Part shown: one piece after another, positions 9,086 to 18,858 of the stretch
Numbering within the stretch: the stretch's first letter is position 1
Layout: each line of letters opens with the position of its first letter
Made by a program: the position numbers and the translations under genes
Notes under the pieces: model-generated
What the model was told of the DNA's origin: nothing
Databases searched by the model: none
The model's input: only the letters and a program-made list of their open reading frames with translations
NCBI GenBank assembly: GCA_035286585.1
Contig: DATEDC010000067.1
Coordinates: forward strand, 1-64,000
From: DSOS01 sp035286585
GTDB lineage: Bacteria > Chloroflexota > Anaerolineae > Anaerolineales > UBA4823
Length of the DNA stretch: 64,000 nt
Direction: 5' to 3'

Positions 9086-10111
9086 ATGAAGAAAGGAACG
9101 CTTTTCCTGATACTGACCCTGGGGCTGGCGCTCTCAGCCTGCGCCCCGCGCGCCCTGACTGTCATGACACACGATTCTTTTGCCGTCTCTGAAGAGGTGA
9201 TCCAGGCATTCGAGCAGGAAACCGGTATCGAGGTGACCTTCCTGGAAAGCGGCGACACCGGCACGGCCCTGAACAAGGCTATCCTCTCCAAGGATAACCC
9301 CCTGGCGGACGTTTTCTACGGGGTGGACAACACCTTCCTCAGCCGGGCGCTTGACGAAGACATCTTCCTGCGCTATGACTCGCCGCTGCTCGCGAATATA
9401 CCCGCCGAGTTCAAACTCGACACGCAAAACCGGGCGCTCCCAGTCGATTATGGGGATGTGTGCATCAACTATGACGTAGGCTACTTCACAGAAAACAACC
9501 TGCTGCCGCCCCAATCGCTGGAAGATCTGCTCAAGCCGGAGTATAAAGGCTTGCTGGTGGTGCAGAACCCCGCCACCTCCTCGCCGGGGTTAGCTTTCCT
9601 GCTCGCCACAATCGGCTATTTTGGCCCGGATGGCTACCTGGATTTCTGGGAAAGTTTGAACGCCAACGATCTCCTGGTGGTCAACGACTGGGAAAACGCC
9701 TATTACAGCGAGTTCAGCGTCCACGGCGGGACACGCCCCATGGTGGTTTCTTACGGCTCCAGCCCACCTGCGGAGGTGATCTTCGCCGAGACGCCCATCA
9801 GCGAGCCCCCTACCGCGGCGCTCACTGCCAAGCGGGGTTGTTTCCGCCAGATAGAGTTTGTCGGTATACTCAAAGGGACTCGGAACCGGGCCCAGGCTGA
9901 GAGATGGATCGACTTTATGCTCTCGGCCCGCTTCCAGGAGGATATGCCTTTGCAGATGTTCGTTTACCCGGTTACCCGGGATGCCGCGCTGCCTGCGGAA
10001 TTCGAAAAATACAGCTCCATCCCTGACGAGACCTCCGTAGTCAGCCCGGAGGAGATTGCCGCCAATCGCGAGGTCTGGATCAAGGCCTGGACCGAAGCCG
10101 TTTTGCGTTGA
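9086..10111 (+). CDS. thiB: thiamine-type ABC transporter substrate-binding lipoprotein
   Basis: This 341-residue solute-binding protein of the ThiB/iron(III)-type family has a lipoprotein signal peptide with lipobox LSAC (Cys19). The mature part begins LTVMTHDSF and contains GVDNTFLSRALDE and PVDYGDVCINYD, typical of ThiB. It captures thiamine or a phosphorylated form outside the membrane and delivers it to the permease. I prefer ATG 9086 because GGAGG lies directly upstream and it gives a standard signal peptide; an in-frame ATG at 9074 is possible. The permease and ATPase genes follow on the same strand. Confidence 0.9.
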   Translation: MKKGTLFLILTLGLALSACAPRALTVMTHDSFAVSEEVIQAFEQETGIEVTFLESGDTGTALNKAILSKDNPLADVFYGVDNTFLSRALDEDIFLRYDSPLLANIPAEFKLDTQNRALPVDYGDVCINYDVGYFTENNLLPPQSLEDLLKPEYKGLLVVQNPATSSPGLAFLLATIGYFGPDGYLDFWESLNANDLLVVNDWENAYYSEFSVHGGTRPMVVSYGSSPPAEVIFAETPISEPPTAALTAKRGCFRQIEFVGILKGTRNRAQAERWIDFMLSARFQEDMPLQMFVYPVTRDAALPAEFEKYSSIPDETSVVSPEEIAANREVWIKAWTEAVLR

Positions 10112-10167
10112 GCATAGTGATGGCAGCCACAGATGCACACTGATCGGCACGGATTTTAGATAAGCGG

Positions 10168-11898
10168 ATGAACACCAGGCGAAGCTCCGCTCGAGGCCTG
10201 TTCTTATGGCTGCCGCCTCTGGCATTTCTGGCGCTGTTCTACTTTTACCCCTTGGGCAGCATCTTCGCAGCCAGTTTCCAGCGCGCTGAAGGGGGAATGA
10301 TCGCGCCTTTCTGGGAGGCGCTCACCTCGCCATCTATCCGGCGGGTGCTGACCTTCACTATCGGGCAGGCTTTTTTGTCCACTTTGCTGACCCTCTTGAT
10401 CGGCCTGCCAGGGGCCTACCTTCTGGCGCGCTATCGTTTTCGGGGCAAATCTCTGCTCCAGGCTTTGATGGGCATTCCCTTCGTCCTGCCCACGCTTGTG
10501 GTGGCAGCCGCCTTCAACGCCCTGCTGGGGCCGCGCGGCTGGGTGAACTTGCTGCTGATGAGCTGGTTCAATCTCTCCCAGCCGCCGGTCCAGTTCGTCA
10601 ACAGCATCTGGGCTATCCTGGTGGCGCACGTGTTTTACAACACCACGATCGTGCTGCGCATGGTCGGCGATTTTTGGGCTCATCTCGACCCGCGCATCAA
10701 CCAGGCCGCTCAGACGTTAGGTGCAAGCCGCTGGGGTACATTAACCCGCATTACCCTGCCGCTGCTGATGCCGGCCATCAGCGCGGCCGCCCTGCTGGTG
10801 TTCATCTTTGATTTCACCTCCTTCGGTGTGGTCCTGATCCTGGGAGGGCCGCGTTATGCAACCCTGGAGGTGGAGATTTACTATCAGACCATCAGCCTGT
10901 TCAACCTGCCGCTCGCGGCCGTTCTTTCCATCCTGCAGTTGCTCTGCACTTTAGGATTGACGGTTATCTACACCCGCCTCTCGCTGCGTGTATCCCGACC
11001 ACTCTCCATGCGGCCCCAGGCATACACGCAGAAACCTCTGTCCGGTTGGCGCAGCCGCCTGCTGGCCGGCGCGCTGATCTTCTTACTGGCTGGCTTGCTC
11101 ATCACGCCCTTGATTGGGCTGGCGGCTCGCTCGTTCACCCACCTCAACCTGCCAGCAGTGTCCTCCAGGTCTGCTCCCAGCGGACTGACGCTGAGATATT
11201 ACCAGGAGCTCTCTATCAACCGCCGCGAGGCCTTGTTCTACGCACCGCCAATCGCGTCGATCGGCATATCTCTGGGATATGCCCTTGCCACCGTCGCCCT
11301 GGCGCTGGCTTTGGGCTTGCCAGCCTCGTGGGCGCTTTCCAGGTCCTCCAAAAGCGGCGAGAGCACATCCGAGGCGTTGAACCGCTGGCTCGACCCGCTC
11401 ATGATGCTGCCCCTGGGCACCTCCGCGGTCACCCTGGGGCTGGGCTTCATCCTTGCCCTGGGTCGTCCTCCGCTCAACCTGCGCGCCTCTCCGCTGCTCA
11501 TCCCGTTGGCGCATACCATGGTCGCCCTGCCCTTCGTTGTCCGCAGCCTGACACCCGCCCTGCGCAGCATTCGCCCACGCCTGCGAGAGGCTGCGGAGGT
11601 GTTAGGAGCCGCGCCGCACCAGGTGCTCCGCCACGTGGACCTGCCATTGGTGGGCAGGGCTGTGCTGGTCGCGGCTACGTTCGCGTTCACCATTTCAATG
11701 GGCGAATTCGGCGCAACCGCCCTGATCTCTCGCCCAGAATACCCCACCATCCCTATGGCAATCTACCGATTCATCTCGCAGCCCGGGGCGCTCAATTATG
11801 GCCAGGCGCTGGCGCTCAGCACGATCCTGATGGTCGTCACGGCTTCGGGCATGCTGCTGATCGAGCGCTTCCGCATGGCTGAGGTGGGCGAATTTTAG
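10168..11898 (+). CDS. thiP: thiamine-type ABC transporter permease
   Basis: This 576-residue membrane protein is made of two fused permease halves, as in ThiP and iron(III) permeases, with about twelve hydrophobic segments. Each half carries an ATPase-docking EAA-like loop: QAAQTLGASRWGTLTRITLP near 180 and EAAEVLGAAPHQVLRHVDLP near 475. It forms the channel for the substrate delivered by the upstream binding protein. ThiP is inferred rather than a generic iron permease because of the riboswitch and thiN. Confidence 0.9.
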   Translation: MNTRRSSARGLFLWLPPLAFLALFYFYPLGSIFAASFQRAEGGMIAPFWEALTSPSIRRVLTFTIGQAFLSTLLTLLIGLPGAYLLARYRFRGKSLLQALMGIPFVLPTLVVAAAFNALLGPRGWVNLLLMSWFNLSQPPVQFVNSIWAILVAHVFYNTTIVLRMVGDFWAHLDPRINQAAQTLGASRWGTLTRITLPLLMPAISAAALLVFIFDFTSFGVVLILGGPRYATLEVEIYYQTISLFNLPLAAVLSILQLLCTLGLTVIYTRLSLRVSRPLSMRPQAYTQKPLSGWRSRLLAGALIFLLAGLLITPLIGLAARSFTHLNLPAVSSRSAPSGLTLRYYQELSINRREALFYAPPIASIGISLGYALATVALALALGLPASWALSRSSKSGESTSEALNRWLDPLMMLPLGTSAVTLGLGFILALGRPPLNLRASPLLIPLAHTMVALPFVVRSLTPALRSIRPRLREAAEVLGAAPHQVLRHVDLPLVGRAVLVAATFAFTISMGEFGATALISRPEYPTIPMAIYRFISQPGALNYGQALALSTILMVVTASGMLLIERFRMAEVGEF

Positions 11899-11906
11899 GT
11901 GCCAAA

Positions 11907-12965
11907 ATGAGTGTACTTCGCCTGGTGGGAATCGAGAAATCGTTTGGCGCCACCCGCGCGGTGCGCGGCGTCTCCTTCGAGGTGGCGGAGGGGGAAATCC
12001 TGGCCTTGCTCGGCCCGAGCGGCTGCGGGAAATCCACCGTGCTGGCGATGATCGCCGGGCTGGAAAAACCCGATCGCGGCGAGATCTATTGGGATGCCGA
12101 GCCGCTGCATGGCATACCCCCTCACCAGCGCGGCTTCGGATTGATGTTCCAGGATTACGCCCTCTTCCCGCACATGAACGTCTATGCCAATGTCGCCTTT
12201 GGGCTGCGCATGACGAAGCTGCCAGAAGCCGCAATCCGCCAGCGAGTCGCCGAGGTGCTCGAGCTGGTGGGATTGGCGAGCTTCGACCAGCGGGATGTCA
12301 ACACGCTGTCTGGCGGCGAGCAGCAAAGGGTCGCCCTGGCGCGGTCGCTGGCTCCAAACCCACCCCTGCTGATGCTCGATGAGCCGCTGGGCTCGCTCGA
12401 TCGCGCTTTGCGGGAGCGGCTGGTCGAGGAGCTGGGTGCGATTCTGAAGAACAGCCAGCAGACCGCCATCTACGTCACCCACGACCAGGAAGAGGCTTTT
12501 GCGCTCGCCGGCCGGGTGGTCGTGATGAACCAAGGTGGGGTCGAGCAAATCGGGACGCCCCACCTTATCTACTCGCAGCCCGCCTCGACCTTTGTAGCTC
12601 GATTCATAGGGCTGAACAACCTGTTTGAGGGCGAGATACAAAGGATCGCGGGGCGGAAAGTGGTCGCCACCCCCCTCGGCCCGATACCCTGCAACACACA
12701 GGCGAGCGGCAGGGTGATGGTGCTGCTGCACCCAGACGCCGTGCGCATAAATGAGCAGCTGGAAGGGCAGCAAGTCAGGCTGGAAGGGCGGGTCGTTGAG
12801 CGCTCCTTCCGGGGCAGCCTGTGCCGCATCGTCCTGGCTATCAACGCGCTGCGTCTGACTTTCGACTTCATGTCCAGCACGCCTTTGCCATCGGAAGGCG
12901 AAAGCGCGACCCTGGTCTTCGATCCCGAGCAGGCAATCCGGCTGCTCCCGCTTGACGATTATTAA
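11907..12965 (+). CDS. thiQ: thiamine-type ABC transporter ATP-binding protein
   Basis: This 352-residue ATPase begins 8 bp after the permease. Walker A is GPSGCGKST, the Q-loop region is [10 protein letters not shown], the signature is [16 protein letters not shown], Walker B is [12 protein letters not shown] and the switch region is THDQEEA. Residues past about 240 form a TOBE-like regulatory domain. Enterobacterial ThiQ lacks this domain and is nearer 230 residues, so this subunit resembles the PotA/FbpC type. The substrate is inferred from the operon. Confidence 0.9.
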   Translation: MSVLRLVGIEKSFGATRAVRGVSFEVAEGEILALLGPSGCGKSTVLAMIAGLEKPDRGEIYWDAEPLHGIPPHQRGFGLMFQDYALFPHMNVYANVAFGLRMTKLPEAAIRQRVAEVLELVGLASFDQRDVNTLSGGEQQRVALARSLAPNPPLLMLDEPLGSLDRALRERLVEELGAILKNSQQTAIYVTHDQEEAFALAGRVVVMNQGGVEQIGTPHLIYSQPASTFVARFIGLNNLFEGEIQRIAGRKVVATPLGPIPCNTQASGRVMVLLHPDAVRINEQLEGQQVRLEGRVVERSFRGSLCRIVLAINALRLTFDFMSSTPLPSEGESATLVFDPEQAIRLLPLDDY

Positions 12966-13014
12966 ATATTTTTATATAATAAATATTAAAATAATATATC
13001 TTAAAGGAGGTAAC
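12962..13014 (+). promoter_or_regulatory. AT-rich leader with candidate -10 and strong SD
   Basis: About 40 bases after the thiQ stop are almost pure A/T, in sharp contrast to the GC-rich surroundings. A TATAAT occurs at 12975-12980, without a good -35 at standard distance. AAAGGAGG ends 5 bases before ATG 13015. It probably drives the rhodanese gene independently of the thiamine operon. Confidence 0.45.
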
Positions 13015-13872
13015 ATGTCTGAGCATGAATACGCCCACCCCGAGTTCCTGGTTGAGACCGATTGGGTTGCCCAGCACCTGGATGACCCGGCAATCCGGCT
13101 GGTTGAATCGGATGAAGATTACCTGCTCTATGATACCGGGCATATCCCGGGAGCCGTGAAAGTTGATTGGTTCACCACCCTGCAGCACCCCATCCGCCGA
13201 GATTTCCTGAGCACAGACGAATTCGAAGCGCTGTGCTCGCAGCTAGGCATAGCCAACGACACCACCGTGGTTTTCTATGGCGATAAAAGCAACTGGTTCG
13301 CAACCTACGCCCTGTGGCTTTTCCGCTATTATGGTCATGCAAAGCTCAAAATCATGAACGGCGGTCGAGCCAAGTGGGGCCAAGAAATCCGCCCGCTGAC
13401 CAAAGTAGTTCCCTACTATCCACGTACGACTTACCAGGCAAAGGGACCAAACCCAAGCATCCGCGCCTTCCGCGACCAGGTGTTCCAGCATCTGGACGCC
13501 AAACTTCCGCTTGTGGACGTTCGCTCACCGAAGGAATACACCGGCGAGCTGATCCACATGCCCAATTACCCCCAGGAAGGCGCCACTCGCGGCGGGCATA
13601 TCCCCGGCGCAATGAACATCCCCTGGTCTCAGGCGACGAATGATTCTGACGGCACCTTCAAAACCGCGCAGGAGCTGCGCCAGTTGTATGGCTCGGCCGG
13701 CATCACGCCGGACAAAGAGATCATCGCCTACTGCCGCATAGGCGAGCGCAGCTCGCACACCTGGTTCGTGCTCACCTACTTACTGGGCTACCCAAAGGTC
13801 AAGAATTACGATGGCTCGTGGACTGAGTGGGGCAACCTGGTCAACGCCCCGATCGAAAAAATCTCCGTTTGA
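13015..13872 (+). CDS. thiosulfate sulfurtransferase (tandem rhodanese)
   Basis: This 285-residue protein has two rhodanese domains, about 10-130 and 150-280. The C-terminal domain carries the active-site loop [14 protein letters not shown] with the sulfur-carrying Cys. The N-terminal domain has [10 protein letters not shown] instead and is inactive, as is usual for the family. It transfers sulfane sulfur from thiosulfate to cyanide or cellular acceptors. The start at ATG 13015 is fixed by AAAGGAGG. The DUF402 gene overlaps its stop, so the two are translationally coupled. Confidence 0.93.
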   Translation: MSEHEYAHPEFLVETDWVAQHLDDPAIRLVESDEDYLLYDTGHIPGAVKVDWFTTLQHPIRRDFLSTDEFEALCSQLGIANDTTVVFYGDKSNWFATYALWLFRYYGHAKLKIMNGGRAKWGQEIRPLTKVVPYYPRTTYQAKGPNPSIRAFRDQVFQHLDAKLPLVDVRSPKEYTGELIHMPNYPQEGATRGGHIPGAMNIPWSQATNDSDGTFKTAQELRQLYGSAGITPDKEIIAYCRIGERSSHTWFVLTYLLGYPKVKNYDGSWTEWGNLVNAPIEKISV

Positions 13873-14366
13873 TGTGTACGCTGACAGTGATCAAGCGTAA
13901 CATCCACAGTCAGGAGACCTGGCGCTATTGCGGCGAGCCCCTCCACCGGGAGCCCAACCGGATTGTTTTAATAGCGCACTTCGACCGGGAGGATGTGGAT
14001 TTCCACGGCATACCGCTGTGCCATGGCGACCGTTTCATCGAGACCTATTACACGGATCGCTGGTACAACGTATTCGAAATCCACTCCCACGAAGACGACC
14101 ACCTGCGTGGCTGGTACTGCAATATCACCCGCCCGGCGATCATCACGGAGAGGGAAATCTGCTATGACGATCTGGCTCTCGATTTGCTGGTCTTCCCAGA
14201 CGGGCGCCAGATCGTCCTGGATATAGAGGAATTCTCCCTCCTGGATATCCCAGAGGTGCAGCGAGCCAGCGCCTGGGACGCGCTCAAATACCTGCAAGCG
14301 CATTTCAGGGAGCGGCAAGAAGAGGCTGCAGTTATAAAGTCAGCAGATGAAGCGCCTGGAGCGTAA
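13872..14366 (+). CDS. DUF402 family protein
   Basis: This 164-residue protein matches DUF402: YYTDRWYNVFEIHSHEDDHLRG, then WYCNITRPA, DLALDLLVFPDG and LDIEEF. Characterised relatives are FomD-like or nucleoside di/triphosphate phosphatases using the conserved acidic residues for metal binding. The substrate here is unknown. The ATG overlaps the TGA of the rhodanese gene (TGATG). The 3' end overlaps the convergent small membrane-protein gene by 35 bp. Confidence 0.88.
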   Translation: MCTLTVIKRNIHSQETWRYCGEPLHREPNRIVLIAHFDREDVDFHGIPLCHGDRFIETYYTDRWYNVFEIHSHEDDHLRGWYCNITRPAIITEREICYDDLALDLLVFPDGRQIVLDIEEFSLLDIPEVQRASAWDALKYLQAHFRERQEEAAVIKSADEAPGA

Positions 14367-14532
14367 GCCTAAAAATCTCGTCGCCATACGTCCAAAGGTA
14401 CCAGCCGATAGCCGCGATCGCAACGCAGCAGCAAAGCAAGACCAGCACCACAACTGCGATGATGATGGCGGTGGTATTGCTCCTCTTAGGCTCTTGCAGG
14501 GGGGGAATGGATTCTCCGAAGTCCTCTGCCAT
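14332..14532 (-). CDS. small single-pass membrane protein
   Basis: This 66-residue protein has a polar N-terminus rich in Pro and Glu, then one strong membrane segment (about 22-46, with an unusual CCC run) and a short tail. GAGGAG lies 6 bases before the ATG, supporting expression. It is the last gene of a leftward run of three membrane-protein genes. I do not recognise a family. Confidence 0.7.
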   Translation of the reverse strand: MAEDFGESIPPLQEPKRSNTTAIIIAVVVLVLLCCCVAIAAIGWYLWTYGDEIFRLTLQALHLLTL

Positions 14533-14571
14533 TTTTTCTCCTCGCTTGATTTAATGTAGGTACCTGGAATT

Positions 14572-15141
14572 CTAACCCATCCTGGAATATTTCACCCGCC
14601 GTCCCATTCGCAAAACCAGCCACGCGGTAATTAGTATGACGATCATGGCGACCAGGACAGGGATCACCACGGACAGGATCGATAGCACCGTCGAGATGAG
14701 ATCCTCCAGGATGCTCACCGGCACATTGCCCGCGCCGCCAGTTGTCGCGGTAACTGCCGGACGCACCGCCAGGGACTTTATGGCGTGCACCCCGCCAGCT
14801 ACGAACAAGCCACACGCCAGGGAGAGGGCTGGATGAATATCGGTAATCACCTTTGCGCTAGAGGCAAAAACTATCGCCCCAGCCGCAGGTCTGATCGCGG
14901 TCTGGATCACATCATTCACATGATTGACCGCCGGAACTTTATCAGCGAAAAATTCCACCACCAAGAGGAGGAGCAACAAGCCGATCAGCCACCAACTCTC
15001 CAGTGCGCTCCACGGCGAGCCGAGCTGGATCAGGTCTGTAAAACGGGCCAGCAAGGCGATCACAAGCAAAGGAATATAGGCATTCAGGCCGGCGCTGGCG
15101 GAAAGCCCAAAAGCGGAAAATATACCCATCACCAAATCCAT
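14572..15141 (-). CDS. DUF4126 family membrane protein
   Basis: This 189-residue protein has four to five membrane segments. The N-terminus GLSASAGLNAYIPLL and the DKVPAVNHVNDVIQTAIRP stretch are characteristic of DUF4126, whose function is unknown. It lies between the DUF2085 gene (15 bp upstream) and the small membrane protein (39 bp downstream), so the three probably share a transcript. Confidence 0.88.
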   Translation of the reverse strand: MDLVMGIFSAFGLSASAGLNAYIPLLVIALLARFTDLIQLGSPWSALESWWLIGLLLLLLVVEFFADKVPAVNHVNDVIQTAIRPAAGAIVFASSAKVITDIHPALSLACGLFVAGGVHAIKSLAVRPAVTATTGGAGNVPVSILEDLISTVLSILSVVIPVLVAMIVILITAWLVLRMGRRVKYSRMG

Positions 15142-15156
15142 AAGGCCTGCCTTCTT

Positions 15157-15981
15157 TCACCCGAGGCGGAAGCCATCCCAGGTGCCTGTCAGCCAGAAGC
15201 GAGCCACGTCCAGCAGCGCGACCTGCATCAGCGCCAGCCCAAACCCTGCCGTCAGCGGGAGGAACAGTTCTGGGATTTTCAGGTAGCTGTTTTCGCTACG
15301 CGTGACCATCAGCCAGAGCATGCAGTATACCATGCTCAGTAAAACCAGCACACCCGCGGCGCTGATGAGCGCCAGTGGATATAACAACAACGGATTTTCG
15401 CTCAGCACCAGGAGTATCAGTACGAGGGAAATGGTCAGCAAGCCAGCAAACGTTCTCAGACTGGAGAGCGCCGGCCGCGGCTCCCAGTTCTTCCATACGG
15501 TTTGGTTGAACGCCGGGAAGAGGGCAACAGAGATCAGCAGGCCCATGCCGGTCCCGGTCGCCAGCCGCAGCCAGTTCTGCGGCTGGTAAAGCCAGGCGTC
15601 TGGGGAGTAAAAACTGGTAAAGGAATTCACCCCATCGACGACAAACGCCAATCCCAATGCAGCGGCAGCTGCCAGAACCCGCTTTGGCGGTGTGCCCCCC
15701 CTGCGGCTGCCCAACGCCGCCTGATACGCCAACCCGAGCATCGCCCCCAGGTACATTCCATTACATCGGGCGCACAAGGGCAGTTGGCGATCTCCCAGGT
15801 AGAATGAGCGCAGGTCGATCCGGTGGCAGACTGCATAGCCGATCGCATCCGCCTTGCCCAGTAGCCCCGCTGGAGTGTTCACCAGCCAGCCCAGCAGTAA
15901 CAATGAGACCGCCAGCAGCACGATCCTGTTCCAGGGATAGCGCCACAGGGTCAGCGCCTTGAGCGGAGGCTCCATAGCCAT
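15157..15981 (-). CDS. DUF2085 family membrane protein
   Basis: This 274-residue protein has about seven hydrophobic segments. The DUF2085 signature is clear: VCHRIDLRSFYLGDRQLPLC followed by ARCNGMYLG, with Cys52, His53, Cys70 and Cys73 as possible metal or redox ligands. The function is unknown. It is the first gene of the leftward three-gene membrane operon. Its ATG lies about 150 bp from the divergent DUF3048 lipoprotein start. Confidence 0.88.
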   Translation of the reverse strand: MAMEPPLKALTLWRYPWNRIVLLAVSLLLLGWLVNTPAGLLGKADAIGYAVCHRIDLRSFYLGDRQLPLCARCNGMYLGAMLGLAYQAALGSRRGGTPPKRVLAAAAALGLAFVVDGVNSFTSFYSPDAWLYQPQNWLRLATGTGMGLLISVALFPAFNQTVWKNWEPRPALSSLRTFAGLLTISLVLILLVLSENPLLLYPLALISAAGVLVLLSMVYCMLWLMVTRSENSYLKIPELFLPLTAGFGLALMQVALLDVARFWLTGTWDGFRLG

Positions 15982-16130
15982 GAATTATAGGGTATTTTGC
16001 TGAAAACGCAAGTTCGACTGGGGAGGTTCTTTGAGGATCGTCGTGGGGGAATAAAACCCACATCCCGCCATTTTGCGGTATGATAGCCATTTGGGCTTCA
16101 AACCCGAAATCAACGCGGAGCACACAGTCT

Positions 16131-17354
16131 ATGCGATTAAGATCGAGTCTTCTCATCATTTTGATGTTTTTTCTGAGCGCCTGCGGCAGGGCCGCCCCGG
16201 TGTTGGAGTCCACACCCACCCCGGAAAGCGTCATCCAGTCCACTCCAACGACAGCGCCCACCTCAACGTCCACCCCAACGGCGACAAACACGCCAGAACC
16301 CAGCCAAACGCCAAGCCCTACGGCAACTCTCCCGCCTGTTGATTACGGGCCGCGGGATTTCCCGGCGAACGTCAACCCGCTGACCGGCCTGCCCGTCTCC
16401 GACCCAACCCGTTTAGATCGGCGTCCCGTGGCTGTTAAAATCCAAATTTTCCCTCGTGGACAGCGCCCGACCTTCGGTGTCTCGTTGGCGGATATCGTTT
16501 ACGATTTTTACCAGAACTTCGGGCTGACGCGCCTGCACGCTATTTTCTACGGGGACGATGTCGCGCAGGTAGGCCCTATCCGTTCAGCGCGCATCCTGGA
16601 TGGCAAGCTGGTGCGCATCTATAAATCTATCCTCGCCTTCGGAGGCGCTGACCAGCGCATCCTGAACCTGATCCGCAATACCGATTACGGGGACCGGCTG
16701 CTGAGCGAAGGTTCAAGCTCCTGCCCGGCGATGTGCCGGATAGACCCCAATGGTCTCAACTACCTGGTTGCCAACACCCAGGAACTCCAGGCGTATGCCA
16801 CTCGCGTGGGCGTTGAGAACGGCCGACAAAACCTGGACGGCATGCGCTTCGCCCACCAGCCTCCCGATGGCGGCAACCCTGGAACCCAGTTGTACGTGCG
16901 CTACTCGATCAGCGCTTACGTACGCTGGGATTACGACCCGCAGCAAAACCGCTATTTGCGCTTCCAGGACGCCCAGGAAGCCAGCACAATCCAGGAAGAG
17001 GTTTACCAGCCTTTCATGGATAAAACCAACGCCGTAGAGACACAGGTCTCGGCTGATAATGTCGTCGTAGTGTACATGACCCACCAGAACGGCCTGGGCA
17101 TCCCTTACGGACCCAATGAAATTATCGATGTCCAGTTGGACGGCGCTGGGGATGCCTTCATTTACCGGGATGGGAAAGTTTACCAGGTGCGCTGGGTCGT
17201 GGCGGAGCGCGAAGCCCGCCTGACCCTGGTTGGGCTGGATGGGAACCTTTTCCCGTTCAAGCCGGGCAACACCTGGTTCCAGGTGGTCGGAGTATCCGCA
17301 ACGCGCAGCCAAGCCTCCCCCGGGGTCTGGCGCTACGAAAACCGCCTGCCATAA
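16131..17354 (+). CDS. DUF3048 (YerB-like) lipoprotein, first copy
   Basis: This 407-residue exported lipoprotein has lipobox LSAC within about 20 residues of the ATG. A Thr/Pro-rich stalk (about 25-65) precedes the DUF3048 region, which shows VNPLTGLPVSDP, RRPVAVKI, VGPIRSARILD, WDYDP and FKPGNTWFQVV. Bacillus YerB is the named relative; the biochemical role is unknown. An ATG at 16080 is in frame, but only 16131 gives a proper signal peptide. A paralog follows about 185 bp downstream. Confidence 0.9.
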   Translation: MRLRSSLLIILMFFLSACGRAAPVLESTPTPESVIQSTPTTAPTSTSTPTATNTPEPSQTPSPTATLPPVDYGPRDFPANVNPLTGLPVSDPTRLDRRPVAVKIQIFPRGQRPTFGVSLADIVYDFYQNFGLTRLHAIFYGDDVAQVGPIRSARILDGKLVRIYKSILAFGGADQRILNLIRNTDYGDRLLSEGSSSCPAMCRIDPNGLNYLVANTQELQAYATRVGVENGRQNLDGMRFAHQPPDGGNPGTQLYVRYSISAYVRWDYDPQQNRYLRFQDAQEASTIQEEVYQPFMDKTNAVETQVSADNVVVVYMTHQNGLGIPYGPNEIIDVQLDGAGDAFIYRDGKVYQVRWVVAEREARLTLVGLDGNLFPFKPGNTWFQVVGVSATRSQASPGVWRYENRLP

Positions 17355-17384
17355 ACCAACGCAATCGAGAAGGGACCCACGCCG

Positions 17385-17429
17385 CGCTCCACAGCTTGAA
17401 AATCAAGGCGTTGTGGAGCGTTTTTTTTT
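17385..17429 (+). terminator. Rho-independent terminator
   Basis: CGCTCCACA (17385-17393) pairs with TGTGGAGCG (17412-17420), followed by nine T. It lies 30 bp after the first DUF3048 gene and separates it from the second, so the paralogs are likely transcribed separately. Confidence 0.85.
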
Positions 17430-17538
17430 ATTTCAGGGGCGAAGAGCCGTCACCTTACAATTTTATTTAGCGATATTTACATTATTTCAACGAAAAATGC
17501 GATATCATCAAAGATAACCTGGCGCGGGGTTGATCCAG

Positions 17539-18825
17539 ATGATAAAACGCCTATTCATGGTCTTCTTGGGGGTGCTCCTGGGCGGATGCACCGGGCTGGC
17601 GGCAAATCTCCAGCTCGTCTCCCTGTTCTTAATGCCGCCACTCCCCGCCCTCGCCACGCTTCCCCCGGCGCCCTCACCCACCAGCACGCCTGCCGTCCTG
17701 CACGCCCGCCTTCCGGATACGCCGTCCACACCTGAAGTTGAAATTCTGCCGCCAACAGCGACCAGCGCCCCATCGCCCACTGCCTCGGCTACGCCCTACC
17801 CCTCCCCAACGCCTTACCTATACATTCAGGGACCTTTTTATTTCCCCGCGGATGTCAACCCGTTGACCGGTTTGCCGGCGGAAGACCCGGGTTTGCTCAG
17901 CCGCCGCCCGATCGCGATCAAAGTTACTAATTTTCCGAGGAGCGTGCGACCCCAATGGGGGCTATCCCTGGCTGACCACGTATATGAATACTACATCGGC
18001 GATGATATGTCTCGCTTCATCGGCATATTCTACTCTCAGGATGCCATCCGGGTCGGTCCTATCCGCTCAGCGCGCCTTTTCGACGGGCATATTGTGCGCC
18101 TCTATGAGGCAAATTTCGCCTTCGGTTGGGCGGACGATCCCATATTGGAGACGCTGCTCTTGCCCGATTTGCTGCCGCGACTGATCGTTGAGCACGCCGA
18201 TAACTGCCCTCCACTGTGCCGCATTGGTCCAAAATATGCTTACAACAACCTGTACATCGACACCGGCCAGGTCGCGGCCTACCAGCAAGCGCGAGGGGCG
18301 AATAACGACCGCCAGGCGTTAGACGGCTTGCGCTTTGAAGCTGCGACGCCGAAAAGCGGCAACCCGGGTAAAAGCCTGTCGCTGGCTTATTCACTGGTTT
18401 CTTATCATCGTTGGGAGTACGATCCATATGCCGGGCGCTACCTGCGCTTTCAGGAAACCGGGGCGCGCCTGGGGGGCGAAGCCAGCTACGCTCCGCTCAG
18501 CGATGCGCTCACGGGCGCGCAGCTCGCTGCCGATAATATCATCATCCTGAAGATCCCCCACGAATATTTCTACAAGTCCAGTTCCACGGAGATTATCGAC
18601 CAGCCGATTGTAGGAGAGGGAAGCGGCTATGCCTTCCGGGACGGGCAGCTTTACCCTATCCAGTGGGCTCGCTCAGACGCTCAGGCGATGCTGAAATTCA
18701 CCCTTCCCAACCAGCGCCCTTATCCTCTCAAGCCGGGGAATGTCTGGTTTGAGATCCTCGGCGAAAGCTCAACCCTCAACCTGCTCCCGGATGGCTCCTG
18801 GGATTTCGAGTTCAGCATACCATGA
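17539..18825 (+). CDS. DUF3048 (YerB-like) lipoprotein, second copy
   Basis: This 428-residue lipoprotein (lipobox LLGGC) has a Pro/Thr/Ser-rich stalk to about residue 95, then a DUF3048 region. That region shows VNPLTGLPAEDP, RRPIAIKVTNFPRS, VGPIRSARLFDG, WEYDP and LKPGNVWFEIL. It is clearly paralogous to the preceding gene but diverged, so this is an old tandem duplication. ATG 17539 is preferred to a TTG at 17530. Its function is unknown; the surface location is inferred from the signal peptide. Confidence 0.9.
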   Translation: MIKRLFMVFLGVLLGGCTGLAANLQLVSLFLMPPLPALATLPPAPSPTSTPAVLHARLPDTPSTPEVEILPPTATSAPSPTASATPYPSPTPYLYIQGPFYFPADVNPLTGLPAEDPGLLSRRPIAIKVTNFPRSVRPQWGLSLADHVYEYYIGDDMSRFIGIFYSQDAIRVGPIRSARLFDGHIVRLYEANFAFGWADDPILETLLLPDLLPRLIVEHADNCPPLCRIGPKYAYNNLYIDTGQVAAYQQARGANNDRQALDGLRFEAATPKSGNPGKSLSLAYSLVSYHRWEYDPYAGRYLRFQETGARLGGEASYAPLSDALTGAQLAADNIIILKIPHEYFYKSSSTEIIDQPIVGEGSGYAFRDGQLYPIQWARSDAQAMLKFTLPNQRPYPLKPGNVWFEILGESSTLNLLPDGSWDFEFSIP

Positions 18826-18858
18826 CACCATCAATCAGCGCCGCAACTACTCCCGCGG

